The notes under the pieces were generated by a model. The model saw only the letters and a list, made by a program, of their open reading frames with translations. It searched no databases and was not told the DNA's origin. From assembly GCF_000717185.1 (NCBI RefSeq), contig NZ_JNYE01000135.1, forward strand, positions 1-15,996: a stretch of 15,996 nucleotides of DNA, in the 5' to 3' direction. This DNA comes from Kitasatospora phosalacinea (GTDB lineage: Bacteria; Actinomycetota; Actinomycetes; Streptomycetales; Streptomycetaceae). Of this stretch, positions 6,606 through 13,877 are shown in pieces (position 1 is the stretch's first letter; each line of letters begins with the position of its first letter). The translations under genes and the position numbers were made by a program.

Positions 6606-7373
6606 TCACTGCCCGGGCGGCCCCCACAGCCGGTCGGTGCAGCGGGCGTACGTGTCGCGCCAGTGCGGCCAGTGGCGCGCCGTCTCGTCGTCGCAGTCGG
6701 CGAGCAGCCGGTCGACCCGGGCCGGGTCGACGCCCTCCAGCAGCCAGACCAGGGCGTCGGAGGCGGACGGGCCGTCGGCGTGGCGGAGCAGGTCGAGCAG
6801 TTCCGGCAGGGTGCCGATCCGGGAGCCGGGTTGGAAGACGCCCGCCATCCGGGGCAGCAGCTGGCGCTCCTCGATCCGCAGGTGGGTCTCCACCCGGGCG
6901 GCCAGCTCCTCGACCGCGTAGGAGACCGGCCAGGCGCTGGCCGGGTCGCGGGTGGCGATGCCGACCAGGGTGGTGGTGCGGGTGAAGCACTGGTCGAGGT
7001 TGTGGTGGTCGGACTCCAGCCAGTTGAGCAGCAGCCGCAGCTCGGGGGCGAAGCGCCGCAGCACCGGCCACAGCCGGGTGTCCTGCTGCTCGTGGTGGCA
7101 GGTGACCATCGCGGTGACGAAGTCCCAGTGCCGCTTGAGCGCCCCGGCCGTCTCGGCGTCGTCGGGCTGGAGCAGGCGCAGCGCCTGCGGGATGCGGGCG
7201 AGGTCGCGGCGGACGGCGGCGTGCAGCAGGGTGAGCCCGGCGAACGGGACGGGCTCGACCGCCGGGGCCGGGACGGGGGCGGGTGCCGGCGCCCCGCCCT
7301 GCCGGGCGGCAGTGCCGTTCCCGCGCTGGGCGGGGGTGGTCGCGGGGCCGACGGGCAGCAGGTGACGGGGCAT
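6606..7373 (-). CDS. Hemerythrin-like (HHE) domain protein
   Basis: A 255-aa predicted diiron helical-bundle protein. After a Pro/Ala-rich N-terminus (about 45 residues) come four helices bearing the likely iron ligands: H51 (LLHAAVRRDL), H93/H94 with D98 (CHHEQQD), H123/H124 with D127 (SDHHNLD) and H164 with E168/E169 (HLRIEERQLLP). A typical hemerythrin has E in place of D98. The family binds O2, NO or senses oxidative stress; the role here is unknown. The ATG at 7373 is preceded by a modest GAAGAGAG. An in-frame ATG at 7478 would add 35 low-complexity residues and has no ribosome binding site, so it was not chosen. It seems to be a single-gene unit. Confidence 0.85.
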   Translation of the reverse strand: MPRHLLPVGPATTPAQRGNGTAARQGGAPAPAPVPAPAVEPVPFAGLTLLHAAVRRDLARIPQALRLLQPDDAETAGALKRHWDFVTAMVTCHHEQQDTRLWPVLRRFAPELRLLLNWLESDHHNLDQCFTRTTTLVGIATRDPASAWPVSYAVEELAARVETHLRIEERQLLPRMAGVFQPGSRIGTLPELLDLLRHADGPSASDALVWLLEGVDPARVDRLLADCDDETARHWPHWRDTYARCTDRLWGPPGQ

Positions 7374-7564
7374 GGCGCTCTCTTCACGACGGTCTGGGCT
7401 GGCCGGAGCGGGGGCCGCGGTGCGGCGTAACCCCGGTCCAGTTCTCCGGTCCACGGCTCCAGGGTGACGGCAGTCCATCAGGGGCGAATGAACGACCGAT
7501 TGATGTGCAGGTCAGAGCGCTTCTCGGCGTCCTGTGGCGGTTTTTGACGAAGCTTTGCCTTCGC

Positions 7565-7584
7565 CCGCGGGCGGCGGCCCGCGG
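7565..7584 (-). terminator. Hairpin directly after the lipoprotein gene
   Basis: Perfect 8-bp arms 7565-7572 and 7577-7584 (CCGCGGGC/GCCCGCGG) with a 4-nt loop, immediately after the stop codon of the minus-strand esterase gene. A second small stem (CGAAG/CTTCG) follows at about 7548-7563. The rest of 7374-7584 shows no gene and should contain the hemerythrin promoter, which I could not identify. Confidence 0.6.
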
Positions 7585-8616
7585 TCAGTCGGCCTCCGGC
7601 CCGGCGGTGTTGGCGGTCAGCCACTCCAGCGCGGTGGGGATCACCTTCTTGAAGTCCGAGGTGAGGTGCTTGCCGCCGGGCTGCTCGTAGTACTCGACGG
7701 TGGTGGGGGCCTTGGCCCTGGCCACCCACTCCTTCACCAGCCCGGTCTCGTACGCGTTGGCGCCGCCCGCGGTGGCCAGCACCCGCACGTCGGCGGTGCC
7801 CGCGGCGACCAGCTCGTCGGGGCTGTTGGCCAGGCGCTCCTGCTCGTGGCCCTTCCAGAGCGGCGAGTCGGGGTCCCAGTAGCCGTCGATCGGCACCGCG
7901 GCCCTGAACACGTCGGGGTGCTGCAGGGCGAGCTTCGCGCTGCAGAACGCACCGGTGGAGGCGCCCATCACGGCCCAGCCGTCCCGGCCCCTGACGGTGC
8001 GGAAGTTGGCGCGGACGAAGTCCGGGACGTCCTCGGCCATCCAGGTGCCGATCCTCGGCTGGCCGGGGATGTCGGCGCACTCCAGCGCCCTGGACTCGCT
8101 GGACTCCAGGTTCTGCACCGGCATGATCATGATGAACGGGTGGGCCCGGCCCTCGGCGGCCAGCTGCTGGTCGATCTCCTGGATCGGCAGCTGGTCGTCC
8201 GTCCAGGTGTTGTAGCCCGCGCTCTGCCCGCCCGCGTACAGGGTCAGCACCGGGAAGCCGGTCCTCGCGTACTGCGGGTCGTCGTACTGCGGGGGCAGCC
8301 AGACCCAGACCTTCCCGCTGACCCCGGACTTGGCGCCGGTCAGGGTGGTCATCAGGATCGGACCGGCGTCGGTGTCGCGGGCCGTCGAGAACCGGGCGGC
8401 CGGGCCGGTCGGCATCAGCACCCTGGACGGCTTCGGCGGCGGCGCGCTGCTGCTCGCCGGGGCGGAGGGCGCGGCGGGGCTCCGGTCGGCGGAGACCGCC
8501 GCCCGGGCGTCGGACGCGCCGCCCGGGCTGCCGCAGGCGGTGAGCGGGACGGCGAGGGCGAGCAGGGCGGCGGCGGCCGCGGAGCGGCGGGCGGCGGGGC
8601 GGGGCTGCGGCAGCAC
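7585..8616 (-). CDS. Secreted esterase-family lipoprotein (antigen 85/esterase D-like alpha/beta hydrolase)
   Basis: A 343-aa extracytoplasmic alpha/beta hydrolase. The start is GTG, preceded by GGAG at 8 nt. The N-terminus has an Arg-rich n-region, a hydrophobic stretch and the lipobox LTAC (C28), so it is probably lipid-anchored. An Ala/Ser/Pro-rich linker runs to about residue 66. The hydrolase fold carries the nucleophile elbow GASTG with S220, a likely acidic residue in the following region and H317 (GGKHLTSDF) as catalytic His. VWVWLPPQYDDP and the AEDVPDFVRANF helix match the esterase/Ag85 family. Actinomycete relatives include mycolyltransferases and acyl esterases; mycolate chemistry is not expected in Streptomyces, so esterase is the safer call. 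The gene diverges from an SDR across 382 nt. Confidence 0.87.
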   Translation of the reverse strand: MLPQPRPAARRSAAAAALLALAVPLTACGSPGGASDARAAVSADRSPAAPSAPASSSAPPPKPSRVLMPTGPAARFSTARDTDAGPILMTTLTGAKSGVSGKVWVWLPPQYDDPQYARTGFPVLTLYAGGQSAGYNTWTDDQLPIQEIDQQLAAEGRAHPFIMIMPVQNLESSESRALECADIPGQPRIGTWMAEDVPDFVRANFRTVRGRDGWAVMGASTGAFCSAKLALQHPDVFRAAVPIDGYWDPDSPLWKGHEQERLANSPDELVAAGTADVRVLATAGGANAYETGLVKEWVARAKAPTTVEYYEQPGGKHLTSDFKKVIPTALEWLTANTAGPEAD

Positions 8617-8810
8617 GGTGGTCTCTCCGGGCGGAGGGCCGGCCCGGCAGCCGGGTGCAGGCCCTGGTCAGTGAGGGCCGGGGACGCCGCGACACTGCCA
8701 CCGGCCACCCCGGGGTGCGGCCCCGGCCGCGCGCGCTGCGGCGGTCCGGACCTCCCGTGATCCTATGACGTGCCGCCCCTCGGGCCCGGTTGCGACAGGG
8801 CCCGCGACCC

Positions 8811-8893
8811 GCCGGTCGGCGGGGGCGGTCCAGCCGGTCGGCGGGGGCGGTCCAGCCGGTCGGCGGGGGGCGGTTCCCGCCGGTCGGCGGGGT
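8811..8893. repeat. 22-bp tandem repeat array upstream of SDR gene
   Basis: Two identical 22-bp units beginning GCCGGTCGGCGGGGGCGGTC (8811-8832, 8833-8854), a third diverged unit with an extra G (8855-8878) and a truncated fourth (8879-8893). All share GCCGGTCGGCGGGG. The array lies in non-coding DNA about 40 bp upstream of the candidate SDR promoter. Confidence 0.92.
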
Positions 8894-8930
8894 CCGGGCC
8901 GCCCCGGAGCGGGATTGGACGATCCTCCGG

Positions 8931-8959
8931 CTGACGCGGCGGCCCGCCCCCGCGATCAT
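8931..8959 (+). promoter_or_regulatory. Candidate promoter of the plus-strand SDR gene
   Basis: CTGACG (8931-8936) and GATCAT (8954-8959) are separated by 17 bp and resemble -35/-10 boxes. They sit 39 nt upstream of the GTG start. Confidence 0.4.
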
Positions 8960-8998
8960 GGGGTTCCGCGTCCGGAAACCACCCTGAGGAGTGTGCGC

Positions 8999-9745
8999 GT
9001 GTCCCGTCAGGTTGCCGTCGTCACCGGTGCGGGCAGCGGCGTCGGCCGCGCCGTGGCCCGCGAACTCGCCGCGGCCGACTGGCGGCTGGTGCTGGCCGGG
9101 CGCCGGGCCGGGGCGCTGGCGGAGACCGCCGCCGGGCTCGGGCCCGACCGGGTGCTGGCGGTGCCCGCCGACGTGACCGACGAGGAGCAGGTGGAGGCGC
9201 TGTTCGACGCCGCGACCGGGCGCTTCGGCCGGATCGACCTGCTGTTCAACAACGCCGGGACGTTCGGCCCGTCCGCCCCGGTCGAGGAGGTGGCGGCGGC
9301 CGACTGGCGGGCCGTGGTCGACCTCAACCTGACCGGCGCCTTCCTGTGCGCGCGGGCCGCGTTCCGCCGGATGAAGGCACAGGACCCGCAGGGCGGACGG
9401 ATCGTCAACAACGGCTCGGTCTCCGCCCACGCGCCCCGCCCGCACGCGATCGCCTACACCGCGACCAAGCACGCCGTCACCGGCCTGACCCGCGCCCTGT
9501 CGCTGGAGGGCCGCCCGTACCGGATCGCCTGCGGGCAGATCGACATCGGCAACGCGGCCACCGACATGACGGCCGCGATGGCCACGGGGGTGCGGCAGGC
9601 GGACGGCCGGTTCGTGCCCGAGCCGACCATGGACGTCGCGGACGTGGCCCGCACGGTGCGGCACATGGCGGAGCTGCCGCTGGAGGCGAACGTGCAGTTC
9701 GCCACCGTGATGGCCACCGCGATGCCGTACGTCGGACGCGGCTGA
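8999..9745 (+). CDS. Short-chain dehydrogenase/reductase (NADP type)
   Basis: A 248-aa classical SDR. The GTG at 8999 was chosen because GAGGAG (8986-8991) lies 7 nt upstream and the protein then begins directly with the first Rossmann strand ([15 protein letters not shown]). The glycine motif is TGAGSGVG (9-16). Arg35-Arg36 after beta-2 favour NADP(H). NNAG is at 84-87, and the tetrad is N110, S140, Y153, K157 (YTATK). The C-terminal part [15 protein letters not shown] is seen in 3-oxoacyl-ACP reductase-like SDRs. No pathway partner is adjacent: a lipoprotein gene diverges upstream and a small orphan gene converges downstream. Substrate unknown. Confidence 0.9.
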   Translation: MSRQVAVVTGAGSGVGRAVARELAAADWRLVLAGRRAGALAETAAGLGPDRVLAVPADVTDEEQVEALFDAATGRFGRIDLLFNNAGTFGPSAPVEEVAAADWRAVVDLNLTGAFLCARAAFRRMKAQDPQGGRIVNNGSVSAHAPRPHAIAYTATKHAVTGLTRALSLEGRPYRIACGQIDIGNAATDMTAAMATGVRQADGRFVPEPTMDVADVARTVRHMAELPLEANVQFATVMATAMPYVGRG

Positions 9746-9764
9746 CGCCCCGGGGCCGCCCGGC

Positions 9765-10007
9765 TCACTCGTCGTGCGAGTGGCGGTAGCGCGGCCGCGG
9801 CCCGTCCGGGTCGAAGCGGTACACGCTGGTGGTGGGCCACTGCTCGCCGCGCGCCGGGTCGGGGAGCTCGGCGCGCAGCACCATCCGCAACGACGGCGGC
9901 GGCGCGCCGGGCCGGACCCGCTTGCGGTGTCCGTCCCAGCGGCCGCCGCAGAGTTCGACGTCCAGGAGGGGCGCGGGGGGCTGGAGGGTGGGGGTGGGGG
10001 TGCTCAC
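9765..10007 (-). CDS. 80-aa hypothetical protein
   Basis: Not a family I recognise. It reads as a compact acidic/basic protein after a Pro/Thr-rich N-terminus: LLDVELCGGRWDGHRKRVRPG, then LRMVLRAELPDP, then TTSVYRFDPDGPRPRYRHSHDE. The alternation of short hydrophobic strands with a C-terminal YRFD...YRHS suggests a small beta-rich fold. The start is GTG; the upstream GGGCGGG is a poor ribosome binding site. Codon bias fits real coding DNA (third-position GC high, sensible residue composition), and no better frame covers the interval. No signal peptide or membrane segment is seen. Confidence 0.6.
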   Translation of the reverse strand: MSTPTPTLQPPAPLLDVELCGGRWDGHRKRVRPGAPPPSLRMVLRAELPDPARGEQWPTTSVYRFDPDGPRPRYRHSHDE

Positions 10008-10030
10008 CCGCCCGATGCTTCCAGCGGGAC

Positions 10031-10117
10031 GGAATCCCGGCTCCCCCGGAACCGGGATTCCATCCGTTCGGGCGGTTTGGCCGCCCGGACCGTGACCTAC
10101 CGGCCCCGGCCGGTCAC
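10031..10117. terminator. Cluster of three hairpins after the amylase gene
   Basis: In amylase transcription order: an imperfect stem with GTGA/TCAC ends and an ACCGGCC/GGCCGGT core (10092-10117); a 6-bp stem GGGCGG/CCGCCC with a 5-nt loop (10070-10086); and perfect 10-bp arms GGAATCCCGG/CCGGGATTCC with an 11-nt loop (10031-10061). The whole acts most simply as the amylase terminator. The last one lies 24 nt before the start of the 80-aa gene and could alternatively be its operator. Confidence 0.6.
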
Positions 10118-10122
10118 CCGGC

Positions 10123-12270
10123 TCAGCTGCGCCAGGTGTCGTTGAGCGCGACCTTGCCGCTCGCCGGGACGGTCGCGGTGCGGTTGGCGCCGCTCTCCCA
10201 GGTGACGTTCCCGGCGGCGTCCTTGCGGACGTACTTGTACTGGATCGCGGTGCCCGCGTTCAGCGCCACGTCCAGCTTCCACACCGGGTAGGACGCGGCG
10301 GAGAGCGGCAGCGCCTTCGAGGTGTCCCAGCCGCCGAGTGCGGCCGCGTCGCCGACCACGTAGACGTTCTGGCCGACCGCGGTGGTGGCGTTGACCGCGA
10401 AGGAGGCGCCGCTGCCGACCGACGGGGAGGAGGACGCGGACGCCGAGGCCGAGGCGGACGGGGAGGCGGTGGCGGTGGCGCACGGGTCGCCGGAGCCGGT
10501 CGCGCCGCCCTTGACGGTGACGTTCCCGGTGCCCAGGGCGTAGTTGTTGCCGCCGTTGTTGTCCCAGGTGCCGTTGCCGTTGTTGAAGGTGGCGGCCAGG
10601 CCGGTGGCGGTGCCGAGGCTGACGGTCTTCTTCACCCAGCCGGTGCAGGCCGCCTCCATGGCCACGCCGGGGACGGTGGTCCAGGTGCCGCCGGTGGGCG
10701 CGTAGTGCAGGTCGTAGGCCGACCAGTTCTTGTCCGTCGAGTAGAAGACGGTGGCGGTGTTGCCGCTGCCGGTCGGGGAGCCGGACGGCGAGGCGGACGC
10801 GGAGGCGGAGGCCGACGGGGTCGGGGTCGGGGTCGCGGTGGAGCCGCCGCCCGCGCCGACGTACAGGGCGACCGCGTCGCCCGCGCCGACGGTGGCGGTG
10901 AACTTGCCGTCCGGTCCGACGGTGTAGGTCGGGCCGGTGCAGCCGCCGTTCACCGGGTCGCCGTGCTGGACGTCGCAGTAGGTGCCGGCCGGCAGCGAGG
11001 TCTGGAAGGTCTGGGTGAGCGGGCCGGACTCCCGGTTGATCGCCACGTAGCCCTTGCTGCCGCGGCCGAAGCCGATCGCGTTGTTGCCGTTGGACCACCA
11101 GTTGGTCATGCCGGTGCCGGAGACCGCGTTGCGGAAGCCGACCATGTTGGCGACCTGGCGCCAGGCGTGGGTGCAGTTCCAGCCGTCCTGGTAGCAGGCG
11201 TTGACCGCACCGCCGTTGGGCGGGCCGTCGTCGTTGCTGCTGAACGCGTAGCCGGAGTAGACGTTCGGCGAGCCGTACGGGTTGGCCAGCATGAAGACGT
11301 TGGCCAGCGTGTAGGCGGAGCCGTACTTGTAGGTCAGGGTGGAGCCGTTGCGCTCGGTGTCCCAGTTGTCGACGAAGGTGCGGGCCTGGGCGGAGCCGAG
11401 CAGGCCGCTGCCCCAGCTCTGCAGGTCGGCGATCCGGCCGCCGTTGAAGGCGCTCTTCAGCCAGGTCGCGGAGCGGAACTCGTCGACGTCGCCGTTGCCG
11501 GTGTACTCGGAGGGCTGGACGGCCTCGCCCGCGCCGTAGATGACCTCCTGCACCCAGTAGGCGTCGGGGTTGCTCACCTTCGACTTGATGGCGGCCAGGT
11601 CGCTCGCGGCGATGTGCTTGGCGGCGTCGATCCGGAAGCCGTCGACGCCCAGGGTGAGCAGGTCGTTCAGGTAGTTGGCGATGGTCTGCTGGACGTAGCC
11701 GGAGCCGGTGTTGAGGTCGGAGAGGCCGACCAGCTCGCAGTTCTGGACGTTGGAGCGGTCGCCGTAGTTGCTGATCTGCGTCCGGCAGGAGTGGAAGTCC
11801 TGGTCCTGGAAGTAGCCCGGGTAGTTGTACTTGCCGTAGGTGGTGCCGCCGGTGCCGGTGCCGCTGCCCGCGCTCATGTGGTTGACCACCGCGTCGGCGA
11901 TCACCTTGACGCCCGCGGCGTGGCAGGTGTTCACCATGTTCTGGAACGAGGCGCGGTCGCCGAGCCGGCCCGCGATCTTGTAGCTGACGGGCTGGTAGGA
12001 GGTCCACCACTGGCCGCCCTGGATGTGCTCCTGGGCCGGGGAGACCTCGACGAAGCCGTAGCCCTCGGGGCCGAGGGTGTCGGTGCAGGCCCTGGCCACC
12101 GAGTCGAACTTCCACTCGAACAGGGTGGCGGTGACGTCCTTGCCGCCCGGCGGGGTGGCGGTGGCGGTGGGCGCGAGCGTGAGCCCGGCGCCGACCGAGA
12201 GGCCGAGCGCCGCGAGTGCGGTGGTGGCGGCGGCGAGGCGCCTTCTGCGGGCGGGGGCGGAGGTGGGCAA
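10123..12270 (-). CDS. Secreted alpha-amylase, GH13 with CBM25-like and CBM20 starch-binding domains
   Basis: A 715-aa extracellular endo-acting starch hydrolase. The TTG start at 12270 has AGGAG 7 nt upstream and gives a proper signal peptide (RRRR, hydrophobic core, cleavage near A38). GH13 regions are clear: I DAVVNH (126-131), [11 protein letters not shown] with nucleophile D215, III E242 (VQEVI), IV FVDNWD with D304. Region IV has W303 where most GH13 enzymes have His. An all-beta C-domain ends near residue 473. A Ser/Thr/Ala/Pro linker (about 476-503), a CBM25/26-like module (about 504-588), a second linker (about 589-621) and CBM20 (about 622-715, with W663 and W691) follow. Control is probably by a MalR/Reg1-type repressor at the 11-bp repeats in the leader. 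It is a monocistronic unit with its own promoter and terminators. Confidence 0.95.
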   Translation of the reverse strand: MPTSAPARRRRLAAATTALAALGLSVGAGLTLAPTATATPPGGKDVTATLFEWKFDSVARACTDTLGPEGYGFVEVSPAQEHIQGGQWWTSYQPVSYKIAGRLGDRASFQNMVNTCHAAGVKVIADAVVNHMSAGSGTGTGGTTYGKYNYPGYFQDQDFHSCRTQISNYGDRSNVQNCELVGLSDLNTGSGYVQQTIANYLNDLLTLGVDGFRIDAAKHIAASDLAAIKSKVSNPDAYWVQEVIYGAGEAVQPSEYTGNGDVDEFRSATWLKSAFNGGRIADLQSWGSGLLGSAQARTFVDNWDTERNGSTLTYKYGSAYTLANVFMLANPYGSPNVYSGYAFSSNDDGPPNGGAVNACYQDGWNCTHAWRQVANMVGFRNAVSGTGMTNWWSNGNNAIGFGRGSKGYVAINRESGPLTQTFQTSLPAGTYCDVQHGDPVNGGCTGPTYTVGPDGKFTATVGAGDAVALYVGAGGGSTATPTPTPSASASASASPSGSPTGSGNTATVFYSTDKNWSAYDLHYAPTGGTWTTVPGVAMEAACTGWVKKTVSLGTATGLAATFNNGNGTWDNNGGNNYALGTGNVTVKGGATGSGDPCATATASPSASASASASSSPSVGSGASFAVNATTAVGQNVYVVGDAAALGGWDTSKALPLSAASYPVWKLDVALNAGTAIQYKYVRKDAAGNVTWESGANRTATVPASGKVALNDTWRS

Positions 12271-12350
12271 GGGAGCGCTCCTGGGGGGAGGCCCGGGCCG
12301 CGGACGCAGGTCGCGGAACGGGGGGCGGCAGGGTGGGGGGCCGCGACGGC

Positions 12351-12360
12351 GGGGGGGGGG
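12351..12360. repeat. G10/C10 homopolymer in the amylase leader
   Basis: Ten consecutive G on the plus strand (C in the amylase mRNA), between the operator repeats and the ribosome binding site. It is outside coding sequence, so length change would not shift a frame. It is also a likely sequencing-error site. Confidence 0.9.
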
Positions 12361-12391
12361 TGCCGTCAGCGCGACGGGGGGAGGGTCGCTA

Positions 12392-12437
12392 CTGCAAGGA
12401 CGCTGCAAGAGCGTTGAAACTTGCTGGAAACTTGCAG
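12392..12437. promoter_or_regulatory. Phased 11-bp operator array of the amylase gene
   Basis: Two tandem 11-bp units start CTGCAAG (12392-12402, 12403-12413) and two start GAAACTTGC (12416-12426, 12427-12437: GAAACTTGCTG, GAAACTTGCAG). CTGCAAG is the reverse complement of CTTGCAG, so the array is two direct pairs facing each other, each at one helical turn. TGCAAG/CTTGCA repeats of this type are known operators of Streptomyces amylase genes bound by MalR/Reg1-type LacI-family repressors. The array starts just downstream of the predicted transcription start, where bound protein would block the polymerase. Confidence 0.75.
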
Positions 12438-12444
12438 TGGCATG

Positions 12445-12473
12445 ACCATAGGGTCCGCCCGGACGCCCGTCAA
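12445..12473 (-). promoter_or_regulatory. Near-consensus promoter of the amylase gene
   Basis: On the minus strand TTGACG (12473-12468) and TATGGT (12450-12445) are separated by exactly 17 bp, close to the ideal vegetative sigma (HrdB) promoter. Transcription would begin near 12438 and give a leader of about 168 nt before the TTG start. The other parts of the 315-nt gap 12271-12585 are the operator, the G-run and the glycosyltransferase terminator. Confidence 0.8.
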
Positions 12474-12517
12474 GGGAGGTTGCACGCCCGTGACCTGCCC
12501 TTGATCCCCCCGGAAAC

Positions 12518-12568
12518 GGGAGCGCCGGTCCGCCGCTGACAGTTCGTCAGCGGCGGACCGGCGCTCCC
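12518..12568. terminator. Perfect 23-bp hairpin after the glycosyltransferase gene
   Basis: Arms 12518-12540 and 12546-12568 are perfectly complementary over 23 bp around the loop AGTTC. It starts 17 nt after the glycosyltransferase stop codon and separates that gene from the amylase promoter. A short GTTTCC follows on the minus strand. Confidence 0.88.
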
Positions 12569-12585
12569 GGCGCGGCCGCGGCGGC

Positions 12586-13758
12586 TCAGCCCAGCTGCTG
12601 CTCGATCAGGTCGCAGGCGCGGGCGGTGCCGCCCTCGGACGCCGCCCGCGCGCGCAGCTCCCGCGAGCGGGCCGCCACCCGCGGGTCGCCGACCAGCTCG
12701 GCCAGCGCCGCCCGCAGCGCCTGCGGCGTGGCGTCCGCGGTGTCGATCCGGCGGGCCACGCCGAGCTCGACCAGCCGGTCGGCGTTCATGAACTGCTCGG
12801 CGGCCTGCGGCACCGCGATCATCGGCACCCCGGCGAGCAGGCCCTCGCCGCAGCCGCCCATCCCGGCGTGCGTGACGAAGGCGTCGGCCTGCTCCAGCAC
12901 CGCCCGCTGCGGCACCCAGGGGTGCACCTCGACGCCGGGCGGGACCTCGCCGAGCTCCGCCGGGTCGGTGTGCCTGCCGATCTGCAGCACCAGGTGCCAG
13001 CCGGGGAGGCCGCCGAAGGCGGCCAGGCAGTTGCGGTAGAACTCGGGCTGCCGGGTGTACGCCGAGCCGAGCGAGACCAGCAGCACCTTCTCCGCCCCGG
13101 CCGGGCGCCGCCAACTGCCCTGCTCGGCCCGCAGGTCGAAGCAGGGGCCGACGAAGTCCACCGCCTTCCGGTCGACCCGGTCGGCGTGCGGCTGCATCGC
13201 CTCGGTGATCATCGCGACGGCCCGGACGGGCCGCCCGGAGAACTCGTCCACGTCCGTCGTGGTGGCGCCGTTGCCCGCCAGCCACCGGGCGAAGCGGTCG
13301 AAGTAGGCGTCGGCTCCGGGCAGCTGCCGCAGCTGGGCGCCGACCTCCTCCTGGTAGCCGTCCCACCCGACGAGCGTCGGCGAGAGCTGGACGACCGGCC
13401 TGCCCTGGGCCTCGGCCAGGGCCCGGGCCGCGTAGGCGCCGATGTCGTACAGGTAGAGGTCGGCCGGGTCGGCGTCGTAGTGGGCGTGCAGCCGGGGCAG
13501 CAGGGCGATCGCGTCCTCCAGGAAGACGCGCATGGCGCCGATCGCGTCCTCCGGCCAGTCGTGGTCGGCGACCGGCAGGGTGGAAGGGTACGGGACGAGC
13601 TCGGCGCCGGTGGGGGCGATCAGTTCGGCGACCGCGGGGTCGTTGGCGTACGTCACCCGGTGGCCGCGGGCGACCAGCTCGCGGATCACCTCCAGGCTGG
13701 GGCGGACGTGGCTGACGGCCGGGATGCCGACCATGGCGATGTGGGCACGACGGGTCAT
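12586..13758 (-). CDS. mgt: Macrolide glycosyltransferase (OleD/Mgt-like, GT1)
   Basis: A 390-aa GT-B enzyme predicted to move glucose from UDP-glucose to a macrolide or similar hydroxyl acceptor, inactivating it. It resembles my memory of OleD in many segments: PSLEVIRELVARGHRVTYA, LSPTLVGWDGYQEEV, LQPHADRVD-type (here MQPHADRVD), RPAGAEKVLLVSLGSA, GLPGWHLVLQIGRH. The catalytic base is probably H17 (SHVRP) with D105 (YDIGAY). The donor site is WVPQ (281-284), HAGMGGCGE (297-305) and PQAAEQ (317-322; OleD-type enzymes have DQ). The N-terminal loop PAVSH differs from the HGH of OleD. The ATG is preceded by GGAAGCAGG, 10 nt upstream. No macrolide biosynthesis gene is near, so it looks like a stand-alone resistance gene; other acceptors are possible. 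Confidence 0.88.
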   Translation of the reverse strand: MTRRAHIAMVGIPAVSHVRPSLEVIRELVARGHRVTYANDPAVAELIAPTGAELVPYPSTLPVADHDWPEDAIGAMRVFLEDAIALLPRLHAHYDADPADLYLYDIGAYAARALAEAQGRPVVQLSPTLVGWDGYQEEVGAQLRQLPGADAYFDRFARWLAGNGATTTDVDEFSGRPVRAVAMITEAMQPHADRVDRKAVDFVGPCFDLRAEQGSWRRPAGAEKVLLVSLGSAYTRQPEFYRNCLAAFGGLPGWHLVLQIGRHTDPAELGEVPPGVEVHPWVPQRAVLEQADAFVTHAGMGGCGEGLLAGVPMIAVPQAAEQFMNADRLVELGVARRIDTADATPQALRAALAELVGDPRVAARSRELRARAASEGGTARACDLIEQQLG

Positions 13759-13759
13759 G

Positions 13760-13778
13760 CGGAGAGCACCTGCTTCCG
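13760..13778 (-). promoter_or_regulatory. Ribosome-binding region of the glycosyltransferase with two alternative pairings
   Basis: The minus strand reads CGGAAGCAGGTGCTCTCCG just before the ATG. Locally it can fold (CGGA/TCCG and AGC/GCT, one bulge) with the Shine-Dalgarno AGG in the loop. Alternatively GGAAGCAGG (13777-13769) can pair 8 of 9 positions with CCTCCTTCC (13903-13895) inside the upstream mini-ORF. Confidence 0.4.
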
Positions 13779-13877
13779 TTCTACGGGGGCGTGGACGAGA
13801 CACCGCGCCGCCGGGGCGCCGTCGAAGGGCGCGCGGGCGGGCGGGACGCACGGGCTCGGGGCACTGCCCCGGCCGCG

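Larger units (their letters stand above)
8617..8998. other. 382-nt divergent intergenic region
   Basis: No gene is supported here. It holds the leader of the lipoprotein gene (about 8617-8753), a minus-strand -10-like TAGGAT (8760-8765) without a clear -35, a 10-bp palindrome GGTCCGGACC (8743-8752), 7-bp inverted arms CGGGCCC/GGGCCCG (8781-8787, 8798-8804), a tandem repeat array and a candidate plus-strand promoter. An ATG at 8765 keeps the SDR frame open through the repeats but has no ribosome binding site. Confidence 0.6.

Noticed and set aside
7585..8616. Mycolyltransferase (true antigen 85)
   Set aside because: The fold fits, but the other genes point to a streptomycete, which lacks mycolic acids; a general esterase call is safer.
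8811..8893. CRISPR array
   Set aside because: Units are contiguous without spacers and there are no cas genes; this is a simple tandem repeat.
8765..8998. N-terminal extension of the plus-strand SDR from ATG 8765
   Set aside because: It translates the tandem repeats and a promoter-like region and lacks a Shine-Dalgarno. GTG 8999 starts exactly at the Rossmann strand.
7478..9664. 728-codon minus-strand frame across the hydrolase and SDR
   Set aside because: Compositional artefact; the real genes in other frames have motifs and ribosome binding sites.
12351..12360. Phase-variation tract controlling amylase
   Set aside because: The G10 run is in the leader, not in coding sequence or between -35 and -10. 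In such GC-rich DNA it is as likely chance or sequencing error.
10705..12417. Long plus-strand frame opposite the amylase
   Set aside because: It is a mirror of the amylase codon bias (Val/Gly/Arg-rich); the opposite strand has a complete enzyme with catalytic residues.
12518..12568. Transposon terminal repeat or attachment site
   Set aside because: The 23-bp inverted repeat has only a 5-nt loop and sits right after a stop codon, so it is a terminator. No transposase or integrase is near.
12586..13758. Part of an antibiotic biosynthetic cluster
   Set aside because: No polyketide synthase, sugar-biosynthesis or transporter gene is adjacent; neighbours are amylase and nitrogen genes.
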